Below, in pieces: positions 34,243 to 40,681 of a stretch of 64,000 nt of DNA. Each line of letters opens with the position of its first letter. Positions within the stretch are counted from its first letter, which is position 1. The notes beneath the pieces were generated by a model. It had not been told where the DNA came from, made no database searches, and saw nothing but the letters and a program-made list of their open reading frames with translations. The translations under genes and the position numbers were made by a program. This DNA comes from Cupriavidus pauculus (lineage in GTDB: Bacteria > Pseudomonadota > Gammaproteobacteria > Burkholderiales > Burkholderiaceae), in NCBI RefSeq assembly GCF_022179805.1, contig NZ_BPUO01000001.1, positions 1 through 64,000 on the forward strand, in the 5' to 3' direction.

Positions 34243-34658
34243 GCCGCCTCCTGCGCAATCACCCCGCACCGCACAAGGAATTCAAAGCGCCATTCGGACG
34301 GATCCCCCGCCAGGCCAGCGCGCGACGGGTGCGGATCGAACACGATCTGACCGTTGCAGCCCACCACCGTATGGAAAACGCCATTCCCGCGCGGCGACGG
34401 CCCGCTAATGGCGTGATAGACGGGGTTGTTCGACCACATGTTGGCCACCGTCGGGATCTGCACGAAGACGTAGCCGTGCAATACGCAGAAGTCAGCCACG
34501 GCCTCCCAGAACGGTTTGCCGCCCTCCACCTCATCCCGGTAGAAGTGCGGCACCTGCTCACGCGGCAGGTCTAGCAGGGACGCCAGCACGGCGCGCTGGC
34601 AGTCTCCGTATTGCCCGGCATCGGGCTGGTGGGTGAATTCTTGGTCCGTTGGTGTCAC
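34239..34658 (-). CDS. Papain-like (C39-type) cysteine-peptidase-fold phage protein
   Basis: 139 residues from the GTG at 34658 (GTGA overlap). GQYGDCQRAVLASLLDLP places a Cys at residue 20, and GVFHTVVG...IVFDPHPS places His96 and Asp108, which suits a Cys-His-Asp triad. The same core (D/N-C-x-R-A-x-x-A-S-L and H-A/T-V-V-G...DPHPS) occurs in many phage proteins of unknown target. Activity is not proven. Confidence 0.65.
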   Translation of the reverse strand: MTPTDQEFTHQPDAGQYGDCQRAVLASLLDLPREQVPHFYRDEVEGGKPFWEAVADFCVLHGYVFVQIPTVANMWSNNPVYHAISGPSPRGNGVFHTVVGCNGQIVFDPHPSRAGLAGDPSEWRFEFLVRCGVIAQEAA

Positions 34659-35098
34659 GCCATTTCCCCCATTTCTGAAGCCCTCGCAATCAGCCTTTCG
34701 GCTTGCGCCTTGATCTGCTCGCGGGCTTTGATGCCCTCCAGGACCCTCGACATCACCATCAACGCCTTCGCGTGGCGCACCTTCCAGTGCGTGAGCGTGT
34801 TGGGCGACTGGCCATACTTCCTCACCAGGATCCGGCACACCAACTCAGCTGACATCCCATGCACGTAGTGGTACTGCAGAAGGCGCTTGGCTAGCGGGTC
34901 GTGAATCGACTGCCAGGCCTGTTCGAGCAGCCATCCATCCGCCACATCCTTCGGAACAATCTGCTGCGGTGCGCCCGTCTCATCCTGCCGGCTGAGTGCC
35001 GTCGCCAGCTTTGCCCAGGACGCGCAGTGCTTGGGCTGCCATCGTGGGTCTCTGACCACCCTGCCCCAATTCTCCAATCTCGCCTCAATCGTCATCAA
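34655..35098 (-). CDS. Q-like late antiterminator candidate
   Basis: 147 residues. The layout LENWGRVV near the N-terminus, an acidic helix, LLQYHYVHGMSAELVCRIL and a C-terminal helix follow the short Q proteins of phages 21 and 933W. It is placed near the end of the left early operon, before the late genes, as Q is. Q proteins load on RNA polymerase at the late promoter and read through terminators. Sequence similarity is weak, so this is a reasoned guess. Confidence 0.5.
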   Translation of the reverse strand: MMTIEARLENWGRVVRDPRWQPKHCASWAKLATALSRQDETGAPQQIVPKDVADGWLLEQAWQSIHDPLAKRLLQYHYVHGMSAELVCRILVRKYGQSPNTLTHWKVRHAKALMVMSRVLEGIKAREQIKAQAERLIARASEMGEMA

Positions 35099-35301
35099 TT
35101 CCCCCGCTGGAACAACTCACACCGTCTGCCGTACTGACGGCGCTTGAACTTGCACTCTCTTTGTCTTTCGCCTGTGGCATCCAGGAACGGGGACCGATTG
35201 GCACAGTCCCCGCACGCTTTGTCTGCCCGCCGCTGCTCTTCCTGGCGTCGCATCGCGATCTCCTCAGGCGTCAGGCGGTACATGTAGCTGGGATGGATCA
35301 C
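35095..35301 (-). CDS. Small Cys-containing phage protein
   Basis: 68 residues from the GTG at 35301 (GTGA overlap with the upstream stop). CGDCANRSPF and CKFKRRQYGRRC suggest a four-Cys metal site. It overlaps the Q-like gene by 4 bp. Confidence 0.65.
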   Translation of the reverse strand: MIHPSYMYRLTPEEIAMRRQEEQRRADKACGDCANRSPFLDATGERQRECKFKRRQYGRRCELFQRGN

Positions 35302-35552
35302 CGGCGCGCCTCCCGCTGCCAACGGATCCACGGCAAGCGGAACGCCGCGTGAAACTCCGCCTCTGCCTTGGCAACGTGGTCCAGATCCGCCCGGGAGGTA
35401 ATGTCGCAGCGCTCCAAGATGCGGGCCTTTGCGTCCTCCGACGTCTCGCACGGCCGTCCGGTCCTTACAGCCACCATTCGACGAAATTCGGGGTTGTTGC
35501 AGAGCCTCGCCGCCAGGTTGGACAGCGGGCCGCCCTTCCGCTTTTCGGTCAT
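35298..35552 (-). CDS. Hypothetical phage protein
   Basis: 84 residues from the ATG at 35552. SNLAARLCNNPEFRRMVAVR and ITSRADLDHVAKAEAEFHAAF are helical. It is joined to both neighbours by 4-bp overlaps. It may belong to the group of small replication- or recombination-linked phage proteins, but nothing specific can be said. Confidence 0.65.
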   Translation of the reverse strand: MTEKRKGGPLSNLAARLCNNPEFRRMVAVRTGRPCETSEDAKARILERCDITSRADLDHVAKAEAEFHAAFRLPWIRWQREARR

Positions 35553-36115
35553 ACCTGAGCCCCCATTCCGTAGAAGGCGACCATCAGCGGGTGCTGCGGC
35601 GCCTCGATGACACGGGGCGCGGGCTGCGTCTTCACCCGTCGCTTCCACTCAGCCGTCTTATCGGGGTCTTCTGTCTTACGCAGGGCGCGGCGTACCTTTT
35701 GCTCGAGTGCCGCAGCCGTTGGCTCGCCCCGTGGCACGTCCACGCCGGGCACCGGCAGCCACATCGGGCGGGACGTACCGCGCGCTACCGGCTCGTAGTC
35801 GACGATGTGCGCCTGGTGCATGTCGCGGCGGACGTAGAACAGCCTCTCGATGTTCGCGTGCTTCTCTCCGGTGGCATCCGCCAGCTCATGGACCGTCCGC
35901 GCAATGCCGTCCGCACAGATCTCCTTGATGGCGATCCAGACGGGGTTCTGGTCGCCGCGCTGGGCCTTCTTCGTCAGCCCCAGCTTCACGGCCCGGCAGT
36001 TCACCGACCCGCGTGGCCGCCCCAGCTTGGCGGCGATGTCGGGCGACTTCATACCCTCCCGGTAGCATTGGGCCAGCGCAGCGTCGTCGGCCTCGGTCCA
36101 CGGTCTCCTGATCAT
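35549..36115 (-). CDS. Myb/SANT-like HTH phage protein
   Basis: 188 residues from the ATG at 36115. RPWTEADDAALAQCYREGM and KLGRPRGSVNCRAVKLGL form a SANT/Myb-type three-helix DNA-binding domain with the usual tryptophan. The rest includes a second winged-helix-like part (ARTVHELADATGEKHANIERL). It is probably a transcription regulator or DNA-binding accessory. Confidence 0.75.
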   Translation of the reverse strand: MIRRPWTEADDAALAQCYREGMKSPDIAAKLGRPRGSVNCRAVKLGLTKKAQRGDQNPVWIAIKEICADGIARTVHELADATGEKHANIERLFYVRRDMHQAHIVDYEPVARGTSRPMWLPVPGVDVPRGEPTAAALEQKVRRALRKTEDPDKTAEWKRRVKTQPAPRVIEAPQHPLMVAFYGMGAQV

Positions 36116-36198
36116 CGCTTCATCCCCCACAGAATCGAAAGTGCTACGGCAGCCATTACCAAGCCTGCAAACGCGTCGCAGATGTCAGCAGAAGTCAT
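36112..36198 (-). CDS. 28-residue membrane microprotein
   Basis: AAGGG precedes the ATG at 36198. The product MTSADICDAFAGLVMAAVAL plus a short tail ending MKR is a single membrane span. Its stop overlaps the SANT gene start (ATGA), and its start overlaps the upstream stop. The chained overlaps support translation. Confidence 0.65.
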   Translation of the reverse strand: MTSADICDAFAGLVMAAVALSILWGMKR

Positions 36199-36350
36199 AG
36201 CGCACCCTTCGATGACAGCCACCAAGCGAAGGCGGCACCTACGATCAGCTCGAACACGAACAACTGCATCGTCCAGTGATGATTCGATGCCGGCCGCGCC
36301 GGTCTGGGCTGCGGTATTGCCAGAGGGCTACGAGGCTCCTTGTTCTCCAT
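36195..36350 (-). CDS. 51-residue membrane microprotein
   Basis: Starts at 36350 (GGAG upstream). The Pro-rich N-terminus (PLAIPQPRPARPA) is followed by one membrane span (MQLFVFELIVGAAFAWWL). It is joined to both neighbours by overlap or 4-bp spacing. Function unknown. Confidence 0.65.
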   Translation of the reverse strand: MENKEPRSPLAIPQPRPARPASNHHWTMQLFVFELIVGAAFAWWLSSKGAL

Positions 36351-36353
36351 TCC

Positions 36354-36503
36354 TCACTCCACATCGACCAGCAGGGCCAGCAGCACACATAGGAAAGCGC
36401 CCACAGCAAGGATTACCGCCGGATGCGCATCGATATATCTGGTGGACAAACCCATCACCACGGCTATTGCCATCAGGAAGAAGTTGCGCGCACACGGCTT
36501 CAC
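36354..36503 (-). CDS. 49-residue membrane microprotein
   Basis: A GTG at 36503 with a perfect GGAGG four bases upstream. Two membrane segments: FFLMAIAVVMGLSTRYI and VILAVGAFLCVLLALLV. Its start overlaps the DUF1064 stop (GTGA). Confidence 0.68.
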   Translation of the reverse strand: MKPCARNFFLMAIAVVMGLSTRYIDAHPAVILAVGAFLCVLLALLVDVE

Positions 36504-37009
36504 CGAACCTCCTTGATCTGGATACCCATCGCTGCCATGAGGTGCCGCTTGATCCGGTACCCCTCTGTCACTACGCCCTTTACGTCTTCGGTAATCGTCT
36601 GGCCATCGCTGTCCGTGTAGACAAAGTCCGCGATGTACTTCAGTGCCGGGCGCTTCCGCCCTTGGATCACCACCGGCGGTGACAGGAGAAACACCACCTG
36701 CCGCTCCAGCTCGCTGATCTGTCCTGCTTTCTGCAATGCCACCAGTTGAATCCATCGGTCCAGCTCGCGCCGGCTGTCGAACTTCATTCCCTGGTATTCG
36801 TGCTTCCGGTTGCCGTACTTACTCGGCTTGCGCGCCGGTATGCCCGCATGTCCGATGCCAGTTGCACCGCCGCTGGCCGCCCCCGGTACTTCTCCACCTT
36901 GACCAGATACGCCGTCACCTGATCGTCCGGCCTTCCCGCCAGCCACCGCACCTCGCACTCGTGCCGCCAGGCCTCGTCCGTTCGCATACCGCCCCCACAT
37001 GCTCGTCAT
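36500..37009 (-). CDS. DUF1064 phage protein (nuclease-like)
   Basis: The conserved part, KPSKYGNRKHEYQGMKFDSR through YIADFVYTDSDGQTITEDVKG, is DUF1064. It carries a nuclease-type core (E in FDSRRELDRW, D-x-V-Y and E-D-V-K like an Asp/Glu-x-Lys site). No start codon lies close to the domain, so translation probably begins at the ATG at 37009, which overlaps the replication gene stop and has GAGGTG upstream. That adds about 60 Gly/Ala/Arg-rich residues and overlaps the 67-residue gene below in another frame. Confidence 0.72.
   Translation of the reverse strand: MTSMWGRYANGRGLAARVRGAVAGGKAGRSGDGVSGQGGEVPGAASGGATGIGHAGIPARKPSKYGNRKHEYQGMKFDSRRELDRWIQLVALQKAGQISELERQVVFLLSPPVVIQGRKRPALKYIADFVYTDSDGQTITEDVKGVVTEGYRIKRHLMAAMGIQIKEVR
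36784..36987 (-). CDS. Small phage protein (DUF7696-like), embedded out of frame
   Basis: 67 residues, MRTDEAWRHECEVRWLAG, then VEKYRGRPAAVQLASDMRAY. This small helical protein type is common in beta-proteobacterial phages. GGGGGCGGT precedes the ATG. The whole gene lies inside the N-terminal extension of the DUF1064 frame. Confidence 0.65.
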   Translation of the reverse strand: MRTDEAWRHECEVRWLAGRPDDQVTAYLVKVEKYRGRPAAVQLASDMRAYRRASRVSTATGSTNTRE

Positions 37010-38088
37010 GCCTGCACCTCGATGGGCGGGTGCCCGTAGAAATGCTCGTGGACACTGGCGTAGCGGTCGCTCTTGTCCTTGAGTAGCTGACCGAGCATGT
37101 CTTCCATCCAAGGCCCCTCGCCAGCGGCCTTGAACACCCTGACCTTGAAGTCTTGGAAGTTCTCGTTCCGGTCGCGGCGCCACTTCACCCCGTGCTCACC
37201 GCCCTTTGCCTCAATCGCGCTTGCTCCGCCGCGCCACCACTGCCCGGATTCTGATGGCGATGCCCTGGCGTCTGGCACCGTGCCGGCACTTGCAACGGCC
37301 TTGGCCGCCTTCTCGCGGGCGGTGGTGATCATCGAAAGGATGTACTTGGCATTCGGCTTGTCGCCTGGCTTCCGCTGCTGGAACACGTCCACTGTCTCGA
37401 CGATCTCCTGGTCGGTGACCGCCAGGCGGACCATGTCCAGGACTTCCGCCGAGTTGCTGGTGACCGGCATGCCGTGTTTGCGTAGCAGGATGCGGATCTG
37501 CACGGGGCGCGAGTTTTCCTCGCCGGTCTGCTTGTTCTGCAAATGCGATGTGGTGTGATCCCCGGCTTCCGCGCGACCACTACCGCCTCCATCACCACAT
37601 TGTTTTTCTCTTATCTCCTCTCCTCTACTCTTATCTGGGGCGTCACACTGCGTCACATGTGCGTCACCGTGCGTCACCGTGACGTTTTCGACAGGAGTAG
37701 TGGGAGGCTGATCAACTTGTGCCTGAGCCGCGCGCTTCCTGTCTCGGTAGTCCCGAGTTCGCCCTGCGCTTGAGTCTTCGCGCTTCGGTTGTCGCTTGTC
37801 CCAGTTGGCAATTCGACCGTCGACGATCAGCCCCTTGGCCGCCATCGAATCCAGAATTGCCAGGCACGAACCGTCGTCGACATCGAAGAGAACGTCATGC
37901 GCGTCACAGTCAAACCCCGTGACACTGCCTCGCGTCACATCTGCGTCACACTGCGTCACAGAGCTTGCGTATTCGAGGATGGCCACCCAAAGGGTGATCA
38001 CGGTCGTGAAGTTCTGGCCAGACTTCCGGGCGACCCACTTGAACTTCGGGTCATTGAGGGAGCCATGCCACCAGCGGAACCAGTCCAT
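37006..38088 (-). CDS. Phage replication initiator, O-like
   Basis: 360 residues. The N-terminal winged-helix domain (MDWFRWWHGSLNDPKFKWVA, ITLWVAILEYAS) is the type found in replisome-organiser proteins. The middle is low complexity and is coded by iteron-rich DNA; the C-terminal domain (SMITTAREKAAKAVAS) may bind helicase. The gene contains two clusters of TGCGTCAC iterons, as lambda O contains ori. No DnaB or DnaC homologue is visible nearby, so host helicase loading is likely. Confidence 0.78.
   Translation of the reverse strand: MDWFRWWHGSLNDPKFKWVARKSGQNFTTVITLWVAILEYASSVTQCDADVTRGSVTGFDCDAHDVLFDVDDGSCLAILDSMAAKGLIVDGRIANWDKRQPKREDSSAGRTRDYRDRKRAAQAQVDQPPTTPVENVTVTHGDAHVTQCDAPDKSRGEEIREKQCGDGGGSGRAEAGDHTTSHLQNKQTGEENSRPVQIRILLRKHGMPVTSNSAEVLDMVRLAVTDQEIVETVDVFQQRKPGDKPNAKYILSMITTAREKAAKAVASAGTVPDARASPSESGQWWRGGASAIEAKGGEHGVKWRRDRNENFQDFKVRVFKAAGEGPWMEDMLGQLLKDKSDRYASVHEHFYGHPPIEVQA
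37600..37684. other. Probable replication origin, iteron cluster A plus AT/purine-rich tract
   Basis: CGTCAC starts at 37641, 37651, 37662 and 37672 (10-11 bp apart, one face of the helix), with an inverted copy at 37679-37684. Beside it, 37600-37640 is a pyrimidine tract (purine-rich on the minus strand) poor in GC for this genome. Lambda ori has the same plan: four phased iterons next to an AT-rich purine tract inside gene O. Confidence 0.72.
37902..37959. other. Iteron cluster B in the replication gene
   Basis: GCGTCAC copies at 37901, 37932, 37943 and 37953 (the last three 10-11 bp apart), with an inverted GTGAC at 37919. They use the same TGCGTCACA unit as cluster A, 260 bp away. Two clusters could allow looping or give handcuff-type control. 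Confidence 0.65.
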
Positions 38089-38148
38089 GCCTTACCCCCT
38101 CCCGGCGCCGTGAGACAATGCCCGTTCAACCACCGCAGGAGCACTGCA

Positions 38149-38448
38149 ATGACCCCAGAACGCGAGGAATGGCTGTTGGACGCAATGATGTTCACCGGCC
38201 GCGTTACCAGATGCGCCGTTGAACCGTTTCACACCACCGCTTTCGGGGGCAAGACAGCGAGCCGAGTTACCCTCGAACTCGCTCGGGATGCAGCGATAGA
38301 AGACGAAGACTTCCCCAGCAGCCTGGTCGCGACCTTCGTATTTCCCACCGAGGGAAAGACCATCGAGCAGATTCAGAATGAAGCCTTCGAGCGCGCCGCG
38401 AAGATGCTCAAGCACACTGGCCCGGACAGGGACAATAAGCCCGATTGA
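38149..38448 (+). CDS. Acidic phage protein encoded against the early operon
   Basis: 99 residues from the ATG at 38149 behind AGGAG. The helix TIEQIQNEAFERAAKMLKH and the strand ATFVFPTEGK look like real protein. It is the only plus-strand gene within the leftward early operon. A minus-strand frame (38092-38466) with GGAGG and an ATGA overlap competes for the same DNA, but its composition is less protein-like. Confidence 0.65.
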   Translation: MTPEREEWLLDAMMFTGRVTRCAVEPFHTTAFGGKTASRVTLELARDAAIEDEDFPSSLVATFVFPTEGKTIEQIQNEAFERAAKMLKHTGPDRDNKPD

Positions 38449-38462
38449 GTCGATGTGGGCGG

Positions 38463-38822
38463 TCATGCGCTCTCCTCCACGCGCACCGCCGGCACGCCGT
38501 ACATCCTCAGGCGATATGGCGCCCACCGGTCGTAGGCCTCATCCCACGCCAGACGCTTTTGTTCCTTCGTGTAGCGGCCGCCCTGATCGAGCTCGGTATG
38601 GCACCAGAAGCAGCCGGGTACCGACATGCGATCGTCAGCCTTGATGCCCTTCCCCTTGCCGTGCTTCAGCTGGTTGGAATGGGCCGGTACCACCGTGTCT
38701 GGGCGGTTCCGGCAGATGCCCGGGAAGCGGAGATAGCACTGCTGGCCGTGACACAGCAGGTCCGGGTGCAGCAGCGGGTTGACGCGGACGGCCTTGCCGT
38801 TCGCAATGATGACGACGACCAT
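38463..38822 (-). CDS. YbcO-like (DUF1364) phage nuclease
   Basis: 119 residues from the ATG at 38822. CYLRFPGICRNRPDTVVPAH, then MSVPGCFWCHTELDQGGR and LAWDEAYDRWAPY, match the DUF1364/YbcO fold, a zinc-containing HNH-type DNase found in lambdoid nin regions. It probably processes recombination or packaging intermediates. Confidence 0.75.
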   Translation of the reverse strand: MVVVIIANGKAVRVNPLLHPDLLCHGQQCYLRFPGICRNRPDTVVPAHSNQLKHGKGKGIKADDRMSVPGCFWCHTELDQGGRYTKEQKRLAWDEAYDRWAPYRLRMYGVPAVRVEESA

Positions 38823-39118
38823 CAGAACAGCGCCCCCTGCGGATGCGGGCGGCGGACCGGCTTGATCGTGCGTCCGGTGATGCGGCATTCGCGCGCCGGG
38901 CCGTGCTCCAGCTCGCCCAGCTTGGTGCGCAGCTCGTTGACACGGCCGCTGACGGTGTTGATGGGCGGGCTGGTCAACTCGCACAGTTCCTGCAGCGAGT
39001 AGTCGGCCGGGTACGGCTGGATGACCAGCATGATCTGGCGCTGTCTGGCCGAGACCGTGCCGTCCTTCCCAATGTCCCGGTATGTCTGAATGCTGGTGTG
39101 CGCGACTTGTGTGTGCAT
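38822..39118 (-). CDS. Winged-helix phage protein
   Basis: 98 residues. SARQRQIMLVIQPYPADYSL and LTSPPINTVSGRVNELRTKL form a winged HTH like that in nin-region and MarR-like phage proteins. It overlaps the nuclease start (TGATG). Confidence 0.7.
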   Translation of the reverse strand: MHTQVAHTSIQTYRDIGKDGTVSARQRQIMLVIQPYPADYSLQELCELTSPPINTVSGRVNELRTKLGELEHGPARECRITGRTIKPVRRPHPQGALF

Positions 39119-39128
39119 GCCCTCTCCC

Positions 39129-39296
39129 CTACGCCTGCTGTCTGGTCGGCTTGTACTTCTCGTCCTTGTATCCGGCGTTCCACTCGAGGTGGGCGTCGGT
39201 ACCGGGCATGTACGGGTTCTCCCCCGCCGCGCGGCCTTGCCGGAACGCCTCGGCGCCCTGCTCGCGCACCGCCGCGCGGCTCATGATTTCGTACAT
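39129..39296 (-). CDS. Ribosome modulation factor/CrpP-like microprotein
   Basis: 55 residues, ATG at 39296 behind GGGGAG. The pattern QGAEAFRQGRAAGENPYMPGT, then LEWNAGYKDE, matches the RMF/CrpP family (Q/G-x-x-A-x-x-x-G-x-x-x-x-x-P-Y and W-x-x-G-x). RMF caps 70S ribosomes in resting cells. A phage copy early in infection could act on host translation, but the function is unproven. Confidence 0.7.
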   Translation of the reverse strand: MYEIMSRAAVREQGAEAFRQGRAAGENPYMPGTDAHLEWNAGYKDEKYKPTRQQA

Positions 39297-39306
39297 CCCC
39301 GCTCCC

Positions 39307-39495
39307 CTAGTGCTTCACAGACTGCTCGGCCTTGAGGTCAAGCCAGCCAGTCTTGGTGAACGCCTCGTTCAATTGCGCATCCGCTTTGGCCATCTCCTGC
39401 AGCTCTAGGAATGCGCGTTGCTTGTTGTCTCCGTGCTTTTTCATCGCCTGCCGGACTGCGCTCCTGGCAATCCGCAGCGCCACCCCTTCATCCAT
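39307..39495 (-). CDS. Small phage protein
   Basis: 62 residues, helical (ALRIARSAVRQAMKKHGDNK). It overlaps the upstream gene by 8 bp. Function unknown. Confidence 0.6.
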   Translation of the reverse strand: MDEGVALRIARSAVRQAMKKHGDNKQRAFLELQEMAKADAQLNEAFTKTGWLDLKAEQSVKH

Positions 39496-39883
39496 GGATC
39501 CTCGCTGCGATCTCTTCCATCAAGGTCAGCATCGCTCGGCGCGCCAGGTACTGGCTGATTGCCCGGTTACCAAGGACGCGCTCCACGTCCGCGATCTTTT
39601 CCGCCGGCAGGTCCCGCCTCGGTTTCCCGTTGGCATTCACCTTCTCCCGGTGGAAGTAGTCGCTCGAGTGCGATGGGTACAGGTCAGCCATGGCCGCAAG
39701 AATCTGCTTCGTCAGCCCATGGTTCGCCCGGTGTTCCCAGGCGAGCGCGCACGCGTCACGGAACGTCTTGCACTCCGCGATCAGGCTGGGCGAGAGAAAC
39801 GGGCCTTGCGCGCCCGATTGCTGCTCGCTGACTGGCTGCAAGCCAGTACTGGGGCCGCATTCAAGCAGGTTCGCTGTCCGCAT
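39488..39883 (-). CDS. First gene of the left early operon; possible CII-like regulator
   Basis: 131 residues. The conserved block ADLYPSHSSDYFHREKV to RDLPAEKIADVERVLGNRAI and QYLARRAML occurs in many prophages at the cII position. A helical DNA-binding domain is plausible. AAGGA precedes the ATG at 39883 and TATAAG lies just upstream. The CII role is inference from position. Confidence 0.55.
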   Translation of the reverse strand: MRTANLLECGPSTGLQPVSEQQSGAQGPFLSPSLIAECKTFRDACALAWEHRANHGLTKQILAAMADLYPSHSSDYFHREKVNANGKPRRDLPAEKIADVERVLGNRAISQYLARRAMLTLMEEIAARIHG

Positions 39884-39981
39884 CGTTCTTGTCCTTATAG
39901 AAAGATTTCATCGGTTCCACGGTTGAATCCACAGTTGCGCGGAGCCGAAAATTTTTTTGCCAGGTGATCACTTCGCCCGGC

Positions 39982-40001
39982 CCGGCAGAAGCTTCTACCG
40001 G
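39982..40001. promoter_or_regulatory. 20-bp dyad between divergent early genes
   Basis: CCGGCAGAAGCTTCTACCGG is an almost perfect palindrome (AGAAGCTTCT core) in the gap between the CII-like gene and the plus-strand XRE gene. No T run follows on either strand, so it is an operator candidate, not a terminator. Confidence 0.5.
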
Positions 40002-40047
40002 CAAAACACAGACACATCTGCATAGAGGCAATGACACACTCAACCGC

Positions 40048-40392
40048 ATGTACACGTACGCCGAACGCCTCCGCTGGGCAATGCAACAGACCGAACCGCC
40101 GACCTCTCGGCGCGCTCTGGCTCTGCGCGTCGGCATCGAGTACCAATCCATCCAGTACCTGGCTGACCCAAACCGCAACGCGCAGGGCAGCCGCCACACA
40201 GAAGCCATTGCGCGCGCCCTCGGCGTTTCCGCCCAATGGCTCGCTACTGGAAAAGGCAAACCCCACCGCGGTCGCAAACAGCCTGTCGATCAGCGCCCTG
40301 CCCTTCATGACTGCATCCGGGACGTGCGTGAACTGCTCGCGCGACTGGAACGCATCGCACAAGCACTGGAAGACGGCCAGAGCGGGAACTAG
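40048..40392 (+). CDS. XRE-family regulator on the opposite strand to the early transcript
   Basis: 114 residues. MYTYAERLRWAMQQTEPPTS and LALRVGIEYQSIQYLADP form an XRE-like HTH, and ALGVSAQWLATGKG follows as in many phage repressors. The C-terminus is helical. It ends 1 bp before the Cro-like stop, so the Cro transcript runs antisense across it on its way to 39883. It has no good ribosome site. Confidence 0.75.
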   Translation: MYTYAERLRWAMQQTEPPTSRRALALRVGIEYQSIQYLADPNRNAQGSRHTEAIARALGVSAQWLATGKGKPHRGRKQPVDQRPALHDCIRDVRELLARLERIAQALEDGQSGN

Positions 40393-40593
40393 TCAGGCGG
40401 CCAACGGCCGGCCAAACACCTCGGCGTGCATCCGGTCGATCGCGACAAGGGTGCTGCCTTTGCAGTCCCCTTGGCCGTTCAGAATTCGGTTCACCGTCGG
40501 CTGGGAAATTTGCAGGCGGCGACTAAGCGCTACCTCGCTCATCCCGGTGTGAGCCTTCAGTTCGGCAAGCTTGACTTGGTGGGTCTTGTCCAT
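40393..40593 (-). CDS. Cro-like repressor
   Basis: 66 residues. The HTH ALSRRLQISQPTVNRILNGQ differs little from that of the divergent repressor (ALARMTGVPQPTINRILKGQ), so both should bind the same operators. TTGACA-17-TAGACT ends 5 bp before its ATG, so the mRNA is probably leaderless. Confidence 0.88.
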   Translation of the reverse strand: MDKTHQVKLAELKAHTGMSEVALSRRLQISQPTVNRILNGQGDCKGSTLVAIDRMHAEVFGRPLAA

Positions 40594-40598
40594 GCCTT

Positions 40599-40627
40599 AG
40601 TCTATTCATTGCCGCATAGCTTGTCAA
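40599..40627 (-). promoter_or_regulatory. Left early promoter (drives the Cro-like gene)
   Basis: Minus strand TTGACA (40627-40622), a 17-bp spacer and TAGACT (40604-40599). Operator O1 covers spacer and -10, and O2 covers the -35. Transcription should start at about the A of the Cro ATG. Confidence 0.82.
40602..40619. promoter_or_regulatory. Repressor operator O1
   Basis: CTATTCATTGCCGCATAG, an 18-bp dyad fitting the five-site consensus CTATTCRNNNNNGYATWG. It overlaps the spacer and -10 of the left early promoter. Confidence 0.78.
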
Positions 40628-40642
40628 TGCGCGCGTGAATAG
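40625..40642. promoter_or_regulatory. Repressor operator O2
   Basis: CAATGCGCGCGTGAATAG (the consensus on the minus strand). It overlaps the -35 of the left early promoter and lies just upstream of the repressor promoter, so a bound repressor could activate its own gene. Confidence 0.75.
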
Positions 40643-40646
40643 ATGT

Positions 40647-40675
40647 TTGACCATCGCTATTCGCCGCCGTATATC
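40647..40675 (+). promoter_or_regulatory. Repressor maintenance promoter
   Basis: TTGACC (40647-40652), a 17-bp spacer and TATATC (40670-40675). The predicted start coincides with the ATG at 40682, so the mRNA would be leaderless like lambda cI from PRM. O3 covers spacer and -10. Confidence 0.7.
40657..40674. promoter_or_regulatory. Repressor operator O3
   Basis: CTATTCGCCGCCGTATAT, the weakest of the five matches. It covers the repressor promoter, as OR3 does in lambda, where it limits repressor synthesis. Confidence 0.7.
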
Positions 40676-40681
40676 GGAACC

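Noticed and set aside
39982..40001. Terminator at the early-region palindrome
   Set aside because: Neither strand has a T run after the stem; better seen as an operator candidate.
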